Source of the DNA: Piper betle | Taxonomy: Eukaryota; Streptophyta; Magnoliopsida; Piperales; Piperaceae | Length of the DNA: 64,000 bases | Assembly: GCA_033002965.1 (NCBI GenBank) | Contig: JAURVB010006709.1 | Span: 89,614-153,613, forward strand | Reading direction: 5' to 3' | Shown: piece by piece, positions 14,036 through 26,568 of the stretch | Position numbering within the stretch: position 1 is the stretch's first letter | Layout of the letters: each line of letters begins with the position of its first letter | Program-made: the position numbers and the translations under genes | The notes under the pieces: generated by a model | Databases searched by the model: none | Told to the model about the DNA's origin: nothing | The model's input: the letters and a program-made list of their open reading frames with translations, nothing else

Positions 14036-14428
14036 CTTCCTTCGTAGTCCGCTTGAGACAGGGGATTGGGTTTAGATGGGCCGAGTTGGTTAAAATTAAG
14101 GCCCATTTAAGGGGAAGTGGTCGATGCAAGTGTTGGGCCCATGGATAAGGCAGGAATATATGATAAAATACCGAACTTCGACTATCTGAGCTCATAATAT
14201 TCGTTATAAATATCAAACCAAAATTATAATCAAGCTAAGTCGCGCAAACGTAAGATCAGACTCAATGGTTTAAGCTTAGAGCGACGTTTCGTTGCGAAAA
14301 AATGAGCCCATTGCTGCAATGAGAAGCCTACACAAAAAGGTTGTAATAATTTTTTAATTTATACGATTTGTTTAAAGCACAGTGAATGAGCATTACATTA
14401 TTGTTTATCGTAAATTTTTATCCTTAAA
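14036..14428. other. Spacer between cyclophilin promoter and solo LTR
   Basis: AT-rich sequence with no ORF or repeat ends that I can recognise. It ends with TTAAA (14424-14428), the target-site copy of the adjacent LTR. Confidence 0.5.
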
Positions 14429-15801
14429 TGTAAAACCCGTGACTCGAGTCAGAGTTTTACGGGAGTGAACCAGTCGGTTCAACTGTCGAGTCGAGTCAGC
14501 TTCATGGACCGCGAGCTGAGTTGAGGCCAGCTGTGAGTTATGAGCGATGAGGGTCATGTATGCTCAAATGTACGATGATAACGCCTAAAAGATGATGAAA
14601 AATGGGTTATCAAGTATGTGGAGGTATGCAGTATTGATTGTTATTTTTATTTGATCGTAGAATAGTTTTGGGCCGAATAACGCATTAGGACGCGTTTGAT
14701 TATATTCGGGTGGGTTATTAGTTATAGAGCATGTCATTTGGATGTTATTGTGTTTGTTTTATTTTATGTGATTTTTCCATATTTTTCTAGAATTTTTTTA
14801 GAATTTATTACGAACTAGTTATTATTTTGACTCGAGTCGGAATCGAGTCAATACTAAATTACGAGTTTGCCATTGAGAACACTTCTTCATCTTCCCCGAC
14901 ACCTTCCTCAAACCCTAGCCGCGCCGCCCCTGTCGTTGCCGCCGCCGCCGCTGCCGACGCCGCACGGCCGCCGATCAACGCCGCCCGCCCCGCCGTGCCG
15001 TCGCCGTGCCGCCCCGACCAACCCCGGCCACCGTCGCGCCGCCACGACGCCGGAATCGCCCCACAAGCCGCGACGCCTCCCTCGTCGATTCGCCGCCGTC
15101 CGGGCTGCGCCGCCGCCGCTGTGACCCCGACGACCACCCCCTCGCCGTCGCCGACATTTCCCCCACCATCCCGACCGTCGTCGAGGCCGGCCGGAGCCCC
15201 GATCGGAGCACACCGCCGCCGCCGCCCATTTTCGACGCCGCCGTCGACGGCCATCGCCGCCTCGGCTACCCTGTTTGACACCACCATTGGACCAAGCTCG
15301 TCGAGCTGGTGCTGATAGACCCCCTGATTGCCCCGTCCCAAATCATCGCCGGAAAACCGTCGGAATCCGCCGGAAAACCGTCGACACTCGCCGGAAAACC
15401 GCCGGAACCGCCGGAAATTGGATTTGTGGGAAATTCGCCGGATCATCCGCCGAACGCACCCGATCCAATCTGATCGGACTTCGGACGCCGCTAGGTGCCG
15501 AATTCGAGTTTCGAGCCACGAAACGGAAACCCTAGCCGTCGCCGATTTTCGACGACGCGAGGTATAATTTATTTTAACTTAATTATTTGAAAGTATTGAT
15601 TATTAGAATTTGCATGCTATGATTGATGAATTGTGCATTGTAATTACTTATATAAATGTGGATTTGATTTAGAATAAAATATGAAATTTGTGGAATTGTG
15701 TGGTGTTAAAAATAGAAGTTATGAAACTAATTAGGGTTATTAAGTAATAATCATGATCTAATGCAAACTAACCTAAGTAGACTTGCTAGAATTGATATAG
15801 G

Positions 15802-16987
15802 CATGGTTGCATGAATCGGAATCGGAATCGGAATCGGTTTTCCAGTGAATCAGAATCGGAATCGGAATCGGTCAGGAATCGGTTCAGTTGAATCGGTCCA
15901 AATTAATTTAATCGGTCATATATAATAATTTTACAATTCATAATATAAATATATTAAAATTAGGTATTGATGTTATTTTGATATTATTCTTTGTATTATA
16001 GTTTATGATATTTTTAAATATTTTTTAAGATTTTTAAAATTATTTAGAATTAATTATTATTTTTGACTCGAGTTAGACTCGAGTCAACTTTTAATTACGA
16101 GAATGCCACCCTCCCCTTCAATTAATCAATTAGAACATCACAATTTCCACTTCATATTAATCAATTAGAACATCATAGATAACAATTTGCACATCGCAAT
16201 ATTCAATTTCAATAAAAAAATCTAAATTTACCCAAATTTTCGGTCGGAGGCGCGGCAGAGGGCGGAGCTAGAGGTCGAATCGGGCGGCAGTGGCGTGGCC
16301 GGACGGAGCTGAGGTCGGACGGCGGTGGCGTGGTCGGAAGGTCGGGCGGAGCGTTGGACGGCGGAATCGCGGCCGAATCGCGGCGGAAGCGCGGACGGTG
16401 GAAGGTGAGTTTGGACCGGCGCAGCGTCGGACAGCGGTGGGGTGGTCGGAAGGTCGGGCGGAGCGTCGGGCAGAGCGTCGGACGGAAGAATCACGGCGGA
16501 ATCGCGGCGGAAGCGCGGCGAAAGAGTCGGACGGTGGAAGCCAAGTTCGGGCGGCGGTCGCGAGCGTCTGCGGGAGAATCGCGGCGGAGGCGGAGCTGAG
16601 GTCGGAGACGGGCGGCGGTGGCGTGGTCGGACGGAGCGGAAGTCGGACGGCGGAAGCGCGGCGGAGGGCGGCGGAGCGAACGCGGCGGCGGAATCGGGGG
16701 GAGCGGGGTTGATTTAGGTTTTTAAATCCAAATTACCATTTTACCCATGCTAATCAATTTAATAAAAATTATACCTAGAGGTATTTTGGTAATTTTCTAA
16801 AAACCGATTCCGATTTAAATCGGCCGATTCCGATTCCGAGTTAAATCGGTCGGAATCGGCCGCAGCTCGCCGATTCACGACCCGATTCGGGGCCGACCTA
16901 GTCGGCCCCGAATCTGTTCGAGCGCGACGCCGATCCGATTTAAATCGGCCGATTCCGCACGGAATCGGCCGATTCGCTGCATCACTG
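15802..16987. mobile_element. Non-autonomous hAT-type element, GC-rich core (copy 1)
   Basis: The 1186-bp element is flanked by a perfect 8-bp duplication GATATAGG (15794-15801 and 16988-16995), the hAT signature. Its ends are imperfect inverted repeats: CATGGTTGCATGAATCGG at the left and, reversed, CAGTGATGCAGCGAATCGG at the right. Inside come runs of AATCGG, an AT-rich block, a GACTCGAGTTAGACTCGAG motif, about 470 bp of CGG/CGGCGG-rich sequence, and mirrored CCGATT runs. No transposase is encoded. The ORFs in the GC core are low-complexity Arg/Gly/Ala and probably meaningless. Confidence 0.85.
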
Positions 16988-17009
16988 GATATAGGTTGAT
17001 GTGTGACGG

Positions 17010-17911
17010 CGTGGTTCATAAATCGGAATCGGAATCGGTTTTCCAGGGAGTCGGAATCGGAATCGGAATCGGTCTGAATCGGCCAAGAATCGGTTCAGTT
17101 GAATCGGTCCAAATTAATTTAATCGGTCATATATAATAATTTGACAATTTATAATATAAATATATTAAAATTGGGTATTGATGTTATTTTGATATTATTC
17201 TGTGTATTATAGTTTCTGATATTTTTAAATATTTTTTAAGATTTTTTTAAATTATTTAGAATTAATTATTATTTTTGACTCGAGTTAGACTCGAGTCAAC
17301 TTTTAATTACGAGAATGCCACTCTTTACCCCCCGCCGCCGCCGCCGGCCCGGTCGGCGGCGAGTCTCGCGGCGGCGATGTCGGAGGATGTCGGCAGCCTG
17401 GTCGGACGAACAGTCGGCGGCGAGGCGGCCCGGAGCCGGCGGCGAGTCAGCGGCGAGTCGGCGGCGATTCGTGCGTCACAGCCCGATTCGGTCCGGCCAC
17501 ACGTCGGCGGCGACGTTGCGAGGTCGGCGGCGAGGTCGGTAGCCCGGTCGGCGGCGAGCCCGGAGTCGGGGAGCACGGCGGAGGGCGGAAACGGGGCGGC
17601 GGCGGGCGGACGAGCGGCGGCGGCGTGGGGGGAGCGGGTTTGATTTTAGGTTTTTAAAATCCAAATTACCATTTTACCCATGCTTAAATAATTTAATAAA
17701 AATCATACCTAGGGTATTTTAGTAATTTCATAAAAAACCGATTCCGATTCCGAGTTAAATCGGTCGGAATCAGCCGATTCAGCCGAGTCGGGGCCGAATC
17801 GAGACCGACCGATTCGGAGCCGACCAGTCAGCCGCAAATCGGATCGACGCGATGCCGATCCGATTTAAATCGGCCGATTCCGCACGGAATTGGCCGATTC
17901 GTGCATCATGG
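17010..17911. mobile_element. Non-autonomous hAT-type element, GC-rich core (copy 2)
   Basis: The 902-bp relative of 15802-16987 shares the same module order and long near-identical stretches in the AT-rich left part. The flanks TGTGACGG (17002-17009) and TGCGACGG (17912-17919) match in 7 of 8 bases; the mismatch is T versus C in a TG/CG context, as expected from decay of a methylated CpG. It lies only 22 bp from copy 1, in the same LTR. No coding capacity is visible. Confidence 0.78.
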
Positions 17912-19126
17912 TGCGACGGTTGATGCGTGATTGTGTTGATTGTGTGTGCATGCTATAGGATATGTGATTCATCATGCGGGCGTTAGTTTTTAGCTTGATT
18001 GTGTAGGTACGGTGTAGGAGCTCGCCGCCTAGGCGCGTGGACCCGTTTGGAGCTTCTACCAGGTCCGTTTAGGACTCGTTCTCTGTTTTACGCTACTCTA
18101 TTGTTTATTTGATTTATCATGTGCAGGACGAGTTAAGTGGCGTTTTATCGGATCCCACTTAACTCGGGCCATTTAGCCAACGGTTCTTTTTCGGATTAAT
18201 AACCCTCGAGGATGAGATCCCTCGAGTTTGTTTTCGAACTTCAGATCCAGCTCAAGTTGCCTTCGGGCCTATTGTATAAATCCCAACCCAGGCCTATATA
18301 TATATAGTTTTCGCGTTTTCGGTGAGAGATGGAATGAGGGTTACTTGCGGCCACGTCTTCAGATAGGGCGTGTGCCCGGAAGAGCGGGCTCTGGAGCTGG
18401 GGAGAACCCACTTCGTTCCCGAAGGATCCGGACAACTCCACCTTTGAGTTCCTCAAACCCGGAGAAGTGTGGAGGTTTACGGGTACTGCAATGCAGCGCA
18501 TGTCTAGACTTGTGGTTCAAAGGGTACTGAAGGCGACTGCCTGAGAGTGCTCGGCCTTTGTGCTCAAGGCCAGGAGTAATATGGAAGGTGCAGAGGGCGG
18601 TAAGGAATGAAATTTGATGCGAGAAGCGATAGAGAAATGGCCAAGGTATGAGAATGAGAAAGAAAGGGGGACGCTGTTGACCCGAGGGCGACGGCCCGAC
18701 GGCGACGGCTCCCGTATGTGCCCTGATGAGAGTTCTTGAGGAAGTATATGGTTTTGATTCAACAGGAGAGTTTGCTCTCCTGTGCCAGATTGATATTAGT
18801 TATTTTCCGGGCCGGTAACACTCGTTACTGACGGTTTTTCTATATATATGTAGGTGAGGAACGCGAGCAATGAAAGCTGTCGGGACTGCGGAGGAGCAGC
18901 ACGGAATCGCGCACACATGTACCTGCCGTGTGTAACGTATGTATAATGATGGTGTGTTATTGTTATGTAAATGATAATTTTGATGTGTTTGCTTGAATGA
19001 ATTACTTGTTATGAAACGAACTGATAAATATGAATGAGTAGGGAGCCTTGAGTTCAGACTCGGCTCGGGTAAAAACGAGTGAGATAATGATTTAATGTCA
19101 TGTGTTATCGTATTTTCATAAAATAG

Positions 19127-19143
19127 TATATATATATATATAT
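19127..19143. repeat. (TA)n microsatellite
   Basis: A short alternating TA run inside the solo LTR. It is a likely length polymorphism and nothing more. Confidence 0.7.
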
Positions 19144-19381
19144 TTTTCTTTTGGTTCTCATTTGTTGTTTTGTCTTATTTTGCTTGTACATCATAGCATG
19201 CATGTAGGACTCCGTTAGAACCCAATCGTTCCCATTCATGCATTTCATATTTGCATCTCCATCTTGAGACGCCGAGAGTAGATCCTGGTCGGCTTAACCG
19301 AATCTAGTAGATTAGCGAACGGTTCGGTCGCCGGTGACATTTCCGGGTCGGTTCACGGGTGAGCCGAAACGGGGTGTTACA

Positions 19382-19849
19382 TTAAAAGTGTACGTTTTCC
19401 TCGGTGGAAAAAAATATAAAATATATGTAATTTTCTTAGTTATCAATTTATATGTGTTGTGTCTTGTAACAACACGGTGTTTAAATTTAGGATGGATTGA
19501 TCAATAACAATTTCAATCAATTGAACCTCCCCTACTCCTCACCTTTAAATCGTATTTGCAAAGGAAAATTTTGTTTGGAGTCAATCTCACGTGAACCATC
19601 GAATACAAATATTTAATTTCTTTAAATTCTTTCGCCTTTTAAAGATGGCCTCGTATTATTGGACGGCTAGAAGAGGGTTATTTGAAGTGGTTCACAAAAA
19701 GTATTATCCTCCTAAAAAATAATATATTTGGGCGAAACTGGCATTTAGTTTTTACATTTCGTTTGATACCGTAAAGGTCATTAAACAAATGTTTCCCTTC
19801 CACAGATAAATTCTGTATATAGGCCCCTCACACAGATAAATTCCTCAGA
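19382..19849. other. Spacer upstream of the PPR pseudogene
   Basis: It begins with the second TTAAA target copy of the solo LTR. The rest is AT-rich and would have held the promoter and leader of the PPR gene. No other feature is visible. Confidence 0.45.
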
Positions 19850-22415
19850 ATGAATGGGGTTAAGGACCCGTTTCGACGTCGCCGGCGACGGCGAGAACTC
19901 CACTTTACTTCGACAGTGGCGGCCGCCGGCCATCACCGGCCATGGCGGCTCACCTCCTCCTTCAACACCTTCATCCCTCCCTTCTCCTTCTCATCCCTCT
20001 TTATCTCCTCTCCACCCTCTCCACTCCGCCGCCTCCCCTTCTCCTCCCTCGCCGGCGCTGATACGACCCGCCACCATGCAATCCAGCCGGCGCTCACTCG
20101 CCCGAAGTTTCGGTCTTTAGCCGAATCCTCCTCCAACGCCGTCTCCCGTCCGTCCTCGCGGGCCCTCGTTGAGCTTCTTCTACGTCACGAGCACGAGCCA
20201 ACCATCGCTTTGAGGAGATACCGATTTGTCGAGGAAGAGCCCAATCTCGTTGCCGAGTATTTGGACGCTTTGTGCGTGCTGTTGGACATCCTTTTCCGGG
20301 GCCGGAAGAGGGTCGCTGCTCGGAAGGTTTTGGCGCGGGCGATTTGTTGGTGCGAAGCTGGTCTGCTGGTCAGGGGTTTGATAGAATTCTCGAAGAGGCG
20401 TGAAACGAAGCTTTCTGTGTTTCATTGTGTGTTGGGTGCTTATGTTGTTGCTGGCAAGTTAGATGATGGGGTTGAGGTCTTGTGGGTGTTGGATGTAAAT
20501 GGTATCTTTCCTGGCGTTCATTCCAGGAACAGTCTTTTGAGTGGATTGGTGAGATCGGGTGCTGTTGAAAGAGCTGAGAGTTTGTACAAGTAGATGCTTG
20601 ACAAGGGCACGAAGTATGATCGTGTGACAGTGGATGTGATGATGCGAGTCTGCATGGAGAAAGGGAAGCTTGAGGACGCCGAGGTGTACTTCAAAGATAT
20701 GAAAGCTGTGGGGATTAGACTTGATTTGTTTGTGTATCATACCATTATTCAAGTTTCTTGCAAGCAGTCTGATTTGAAGAATGCGTGTGTATTTCTTGAA
20801 GAGATGAAGGTCTGAGGCCATGCTTCTATGGATGTTACTTAAGCCTGCCTCATTGGTGCCATTGTCAAGGATGGGAATATGGAAGATGCTTTGAAACTAA
20901 AGGAGGAGATGAAGGAAAAAGGTTTGCCATTGAATCTGTCTGTAGAGACAAGCATTATGAATGGGTATTGTAAATGGAGCTTATGACCTGTATAAACAAT
21001 GCTGGGATTAAGCCAAGTAATGCAGCTAACTCTGTTCTCATTGAAGGGTATTGCACTAAGGGGGACGTGGAGAAGGCATACGAACTTTTCAACCAAATGA
21101 AGCTGACAGGTTTGTCACCCCATGTTTCCGATGTTAATTCTCTTATTACTTTGTTGTTGAAAAGTAGTACGTGGGTTGAAGCCTCGAAGTTGTTTAATGA
21201 GGCAATGGAGTGTGGATTGGTGGATGCTTTCACATGCGATGTTCTCATATATTGGTTCTGCAAGGAAAGCAGGGTAGATGAAGCTTGTCAATTGTGGGAG
21301 AAGATGGCGAATAAGGGGGTGATGCCGCATGTCATATCATACAGTTCCTTAATTTTCGGTTATTGTGAGGCACGGAAAATGGATGCGGCCAAGTCGATGT
21401 TATCAGAAATACTTGCTAAAGGGGTAATGCCAAATGTTATTTCCCACACTACTATCATAGAAGGATATCTCAAAGAGAAGAAGATTGAGGTTGCTTTAGA
21501 TTTGTTCAACCAAATGTTGTCCTCGGGAATTGCTGCAAATGATTTTACATACAACACTATTATCAACAGGCTATGCAAGGCTGGCCAAATATCAAAAGCA
21601 ATTGACGAGATGAATAGGTTCAAGAAACAAGGCTTCATACCCTCATGCATCACATACAATAGCATTATTAAAGGACACATAAAACTTGGCCAATTGAAAC
21701 AGGCTCAGCTAGTTTATAATGAGATGTGCCAAATAGGCATATCACCAAATGTGGTAGCTTACAGTTGCATTATTGATGGATGCTGTAAAAGTGATAAATT
21801 TGACAATGGTTTGGAGATGTATGAGAATTTGATGAAGTCAGGAATTGACTTAGCACTGCATACTGTGTTCTAATTGATGGTTTTTGCAAGAAGGGAGTAA
21901 TAAAACATGCAATTGAGCTCTTCAATGAACTATCCGAAAGGGGGCTATTCCCAAATGCTGCCATTTATAATAGCCTTATCTCTGGTATCGTGATAACAAA
22001 AACATGGAAGAAGCACTTAAGTTATATGAGCGGATGTGTGAAAAGGGACTTAGCTACTTACACCATCTTAATTGATGGTTCTCTAAAAGCCAATGATGTA
22101 GATCTCGTGGATGCAATTTTTAATGAAATGCTGTCAAAGGAGGTGATACCGGATATGATTGCTTACACAGTCCTTATAACTGGCCTTGGTAGCAATGGGC
22201 AGGTAATGAAGGCTGGAAAATTGTTTGATGAGATGTTGAGAAAGAAGATAATACCAAATGTCCTTATTTGTAAAGCACTTATTGCTGGATATTTTAGAGA
22301 AGGAAGTGGGGATGAAGCATTTAAGTTGTTTGACGAGATGCTAGATAGAGGATTGGAGCCTTATAATGCAAGTCTCAGTGCCCTTGTGGATGAAGGCTTA
22401 GATGATATGTCTTGA
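19850..22415 (+). pseudogene. P-class pentatricopeptide repeat (PPR) protein gene, disrupted
   Basis: An intronless P-class PPR gene; such proteins bind organelle RNA and guide its processing. The GC-rich start encodes an Arg/Ser/Pro-rich leader compatible with organelle targeting, followed by many 35-residue repeats such as YNTIINRLCKAGQISKAID and YSCIIDGCCKSDKFDNG. The gene is broken several times. In-frame stops lie at 20591 (TAG), 20813 (TGA) and 20840 (TAA). Frame changes occur near 20980 (with loss of part of a repeat), near 21855, and two more between about 21990 and 22060. The longest intact pieces are 19850-20590 and 20974-21870. The last piece ends at 22415 with AGYFREGSGDEAFKLFDEM and a short tail. 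Stops not tied to homopolymers argue for a true pseudogene. Repeat style recalls Arabidopsis At3g54980/At2g39230-like proteins, but I cannot place it firmly. Confidence 0.88.
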
Positions 22416-24368
22416 CATCTGTCTCTTTGACTTGTATGCAAATGATCTTACAGTGTTCTCAGAGGTGTGGTGCCACATGTTACAGAGATGACTAATCTTG
22501 TTTAGCTCTTGATTATTCTGTTTGGTGTCCAAGAAATTGCAGTTAATGACTGATCCTATTGTGTGTTCTCAGAGGTATTGAGCTCTGTTACAGAGATAAC
22601 TGATCTTATTTAGCTCATGGTTTATTCAATTGAGCATCCCAGAAGTTGCAAGTCATGTGTTGTGGCATTTCCCTATTGTTTCCAAATATTAAGAGTGTTC
22701 CATTTCAGTTGTGCAGCTGAGGGAAAGAGGCAAAGTCGCTAACTAGAAGATTGATGTGTTGATGCATGTCCGGCTTCTTTCTGAAGGCTTAGAATAAACC
22801 ATTTCTGGGTTAAGGTGCGCATGCGCAATTTCCAAAGTCACCCCTTCTGTTTCATTGAAGATCGTTGTTTGTTAGAAAATATGTGGCGGATGTTTGATTC
22901 CCTGCTTTGGCACGAATGAACCCATTTCATTTCAAAACGAAAGGCTAAATGGGCAACCATAGTGCAACTTAAATAACATAAGATGAAGCATGAATGCTTT
23001 GAGAGCTTTTTACCTTTATTCGATTTGCAAGTCATTTATCTTGTTGAATTCAAAGAAACATGTTCTTAGTTGATGAGACTGAGGCTTACCTGCTGTTCTA
23101 GCTTTGCCATGGGTGGTTCAGTCTGCATGCTAATGTGACGGTTACTTTAATGGCCGAAGAATATGGATGGAGTTCATACTCTCGATGCAAAGGAGTTGGC
23201 TTACAGGTCAGTTTGCACATTATTTAATTTTAGCAACTTGCAAATTTGGTTAATTTGTGATTGCTATAAAATTTTGTTTCACAATGTGATAAAAAACTCT
23301 TTAGATTGATGAAATTTTTTGTCTTTCTTTTTTGTTTTGTATTGTACCATGAAATTTTGGAGCTTGATCTTGTAGCTTTATAATGTTTATTCTTGAAGTG
23401 GTTTATCCTTGAACTTGGCTCCATTCCTTGACACTAGAATAGGTGAAGCAGACGGAGAGTAATAATGTTTTTACATTGGCTAAGCACTCAATAGAAGGCA
23501 TCAGAGGTAGTTGATGCGTTGATTCGGTGTGCATGCTGTTGGATGATGTAAGGAAACACTGTTTAGACCGTGTTTCATTTTCTCTGGTTCGAATTAGCTC
23601 TGGACATAATATGTATTTAGCAGGGAAAATATAGGATCATTTCAACTAATCAAGGGTAAATTTTCTTCTTTTGTTGAAATAACTAGGTTGTCTGCTCATG
23701 GCACTATATGTTTAGCTTCGTACCGGTGGTACATAGAGCGATCTTGTGGTCATTTTAATTTTTTTTAGGTTGGTATCAGGAAATTTCATAGTATTGTAGG
23801 CTCAGACCGATCAAAACTGCCCAATAGGAATATATAACATTTCTAGTAATTATACGGAACTAGAATTCGGATGAAGCACCCGCAATTATAACACATAATC
23901 CTAATCTTAATGAAACAATAAAATTATACATATGCATTATTTTATACGAGTAAAAATGCATACAATGAAATGACTTTATTATATATGATTAAAACTTGAC
24001 AAAATACACATGCAACACACAAAATATTAAACTTTAAATTTACAAGTGGCTACTACTTTTTTAACCATGTTACCTTTTCATGTGTCCAGTCTTATTCACA
24101 AATTCTGTGTATTTATTTTCATCATTGTCGACTTGTAATGTTACTAATCATATTATCCACATGTAAGTCTCTGAAGAACACTCTACTGTACCTTTTTGTA
24201 GATTGCCTGGTTGAAATTTCTACAATCGAGGTATTGGCACAAGGAACTATGACACTTCTTCATATAGAACAGTTAAACAAGACAAAAAATGGATTGATCT
24301 GCTTCCAGAGTAGTGTCCAGTAGAACAGATCAAATTTATGAAACAAACCCAGTTGATGAATTTGATAA
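22416..24368. other. Intergenic, no gene recognised
   Basis: This is AT-rich sequence downstream of the PPR relic and of the stop of the small membrane-protein gene. Two similar lines around 22450 and 22565 (GTGTTCTCAGAGGT, then TTACAGAGAT and TTTAGCTC) form a small diverged repeat of about 115 bp. I see no ORF of substance, RNA gene or transposon ends. Confidence 0.45.
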
Positions 24369-25028
24369 TCATGTGGAAGAAGGATCCTTTAGTGATTTTT
24401 CCAGACCTCTCCCTGGTTGATGATTCTCAATATGGTGTCTCATATCCGGGTATTTTATCTTTTTGGGTTCTGCAGTCACTAGCTCATTAATATCAGAAGC
24501 AATCTTTGTCTCAACTTCTTTTGCAACACTTGAGTCATCTTTGCTTCTCAGAGAAACTGCAGTACTTGCAAGCAATAAATATGTCAGATAACACTACGGC
24601 TTCTAAATGAGAGTGTGATTAAATATATGGAACGGAATTGGTTTGAATTGATCTTGAACCAAGTCTCAGTGGGATTTAATTCAAAGTTGAAGCAAACAAG
24701 GCCCTAAATTTGGGGCAAGTAAAACTCGGCTCAATTCTCAAGTAGATGGACAAAACCAATGGAGATGCTGAGGTGAGCAATTACCTGGGTGAGAGAAGAG
24801 CCAAAGGATTAGGGCACACAGTAAAAGAATCAGAGGTATGACATGAACAGCTCTCTCTCCTGTCCTGCCCCTGGGCACCAATTCCTTCTTAGATGACAAT
24901 AGATCATACTTGGGAAGCAGCTCCATATCTGATTTTCTGGCCAAACCTCGGGAATCCTTCATCAGATGAGGAGCTATGAGCAGAAGGAGCTCATCTGCTG
25001 TCCTGCACATGCTTGCCGACCTGTGCAT
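24369..25028 (-). CDS. Small plant-specific single-pass membrane protein, uncharacterised
   Basis: Two exons, 25028-24785 and 24556-24369, give about 143 residues. Phase holds at the junction (donor CCAG|GTAATT, acceptor CTGCAG|TTTCTC). The N-terminal 60 residues are polar and start MHRSASMCRTADELLL. One hydrophobic segment, AVHVIPLILLLCALILWLF (about residues 60-78), should span a membrane. The C-terminal part is charged and ends KSLKDPSST. The pattern MHRS-x(n)-HVIPLILLLCALILW resembles an unnamed plant family that I know only as uncharacterised transmembrane proteins, so no function is proposed. An in-frame ATG 12 bases upstream (25040) could also be the start. Confidence 0.72.
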
Positions 25029-26568
25029 CTCTATACCCAAGAAGTATTCTCGCTCAAAACAAAGATGAGCAAAAACAAGGAAGGTTGTAGAGGAATTGAG
25101 ATCTGGATTGGAGTAAAGTGATCTTTATTTATACGAGCTGACTAATCTCCAAGGAGCTCATTCCTTGCTTGGAGTTGAAAAAGGTGAAAAAATTTGATTG
25201 GTTTTGAAGTTGGAGCTTTCATATTTTGCCTTCATCTTATTATATGCATGCCTAACTTCCTCTTTGGAATGCCCACATGCCATGCTTTTGCAACGTGATT
25301 TCTTCTTTTAAGGGTCAACATGTGAAGAGTTTGTTACATATGCGCGCCTAATCTTGGGTTTGAGTCAATTCACTTGATTTCCACTGAATAAAGAGGGGCT
25401 TGCTTGCCAAGCAATTGAAACTAGTAAGTCCATGGCTTGAAGGAAGGATGAAAGAGGGTAAGTCTCTTTTATTTAAGTTGGCTTCCTAGGAAATAAAAGT
25501 TGTATAAATGTTTAAATCTAATCTTTTATGTATAAAAAATTTGTCAAAATCCTGAAGGAGGAGACACAAACCCAGATAACCGAAATTTATATTCAAGACA
25601 AAGTGCAAATTCATTCTCAGTTGGTTTCTTTTAACAGCACAAAGAGACTGTAATTCCTCTCCAGATTTTCAAACTATATCAAAATATAGTTCTTAATTTA
25701 CAGACACAAACAAAGAGTAGTAATGTGCATTTCGTCTATATACATAGGGATGTCATTAACGAAAACTGAATCGTGTGATGAAGTCTATAAAAAACAGTAA
25801 GCATAAATATGATATTGTTATTCATTAATCATTATGTTTACGTTGTATTTTGATTATCATTTTCTTCCACATTTTCCATGTACAATATTTTACTAAGTAA
25901 CTGAATTATATAATTTAAATAATAATCATTTTTAAAGTTGGAGAGTTTTCTTTGTCATGGTTAATTTGGATCCAAATTGACATTAAATTTTTTAGGGCCA
26001 TATTCCCCTAACAAGTTTAACCCAAAAAACCCGTATTATTTCTGATTATCCCTATTCTTAATAAATTTTTTAATATTGATATTTCTAATAAAAAACTTTT
26101 CTCATTATTAATAAACTTTTTAATAATTATTATTTTCATTCTTTATTTTTTAATTAATTTTAATACATATATAAATATGATCAGTTCTTCATAATTTTAA
26201 TTATTATCTACAAAATCTTCAAGTATCATTCTATCCAAATTAGAAATCTCAATTATGTTTAAAATTTTTATTAATTTTAATAAAATATAATAAAAACTCT
26301 TTAAATATAAAATTGTTTGTAATTCATATTATATTTAAGAACTTTTAGTTTTTTTAATAGATGTTAATTAAAATAAATTTCAAATAATAGCCAACAGGAT
26401 CTTTCACTAGTTAATAATCTCTTATTTTTACATTATCTACACAAAATAGAAAATTATATATTAAATAACAAAAGTAAATTTAATTGAATAAATTTATAAT
26501 TCAATAGTTAAATTAATTAATTGAATTTAAACGAGCTAAAAGCCCTAAACCCTTGTCCTTCCTCCCCA
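25029..26568. promoter_or_regulatory. Divergent intergenic region between the membrane-protein and CCCH genes
   Basis: The genes on either side point away from each other, so this 1.5-kb segment must contain both promoters. It becomes extremely AT-rich from 25,900 to 26,520. I see no transposon ends or conserved element that I can name. Confidence 0.5.

Larger units (their letters stand above)
14429..19381 (-). mobile_element. Solo LTR (copy A) of a ~3-kb LTR family, carrying two inserted hAT-type elements
   Basis: Starts TGTAAAACCC, ends GGTGTTACA, and is flanked by a perfect 5-bp duplication TTAAA (14424-14428 and 19382-19386), as LTR retrotransposon integrase leaves. It has no coding domains. 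Removing the two insertions (15802-16987 and 17010-17911, each with one 8-bp target copy) leaves about 2.85 kb. Its reverse complement matches the LTR at 56404-59442: both have TGTAACACCCC followed by a GGTTCAC/GTGAACC motif, a block reading ACGGCTAGGGTTTC, the GAGTTAAGTGG-type block, and a closing CGAGTTTTACA-like end. The strand call assumes the TGTAACACCC end is the LTR start. The block 14880-15540 is extremely GC-rich and gives only Pro/Ala/Arg low-complexity ORFs. Confidence 0.85.

Noticed and set aside
14827..15315. Long ORFs on both strands in the GC-rich part of the solo LTR
   Set aside because: Only Pro/Ala/Arg low-complexity sequence in all frames, inside a defined LTR. GC-rich DNA lacks stop codons by chance.
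15808..16982. Alternative reading of hAT copy 1 with a 5-bp TGCAT duplication
   Set aside because: TGCAT turned out to lie inside the inverted ends. A perfect 8-bp duplication GATATAGG sits just outside, which fits better and is echoed by copies 2 and 3.
16290..17643. ORFs rich in Arg/Gly/Ala in the hAT-type cores
   Set aside because: Overlapping frames with repetitive CGG-derived residues and no domain. They are composition artefacts, not genes.
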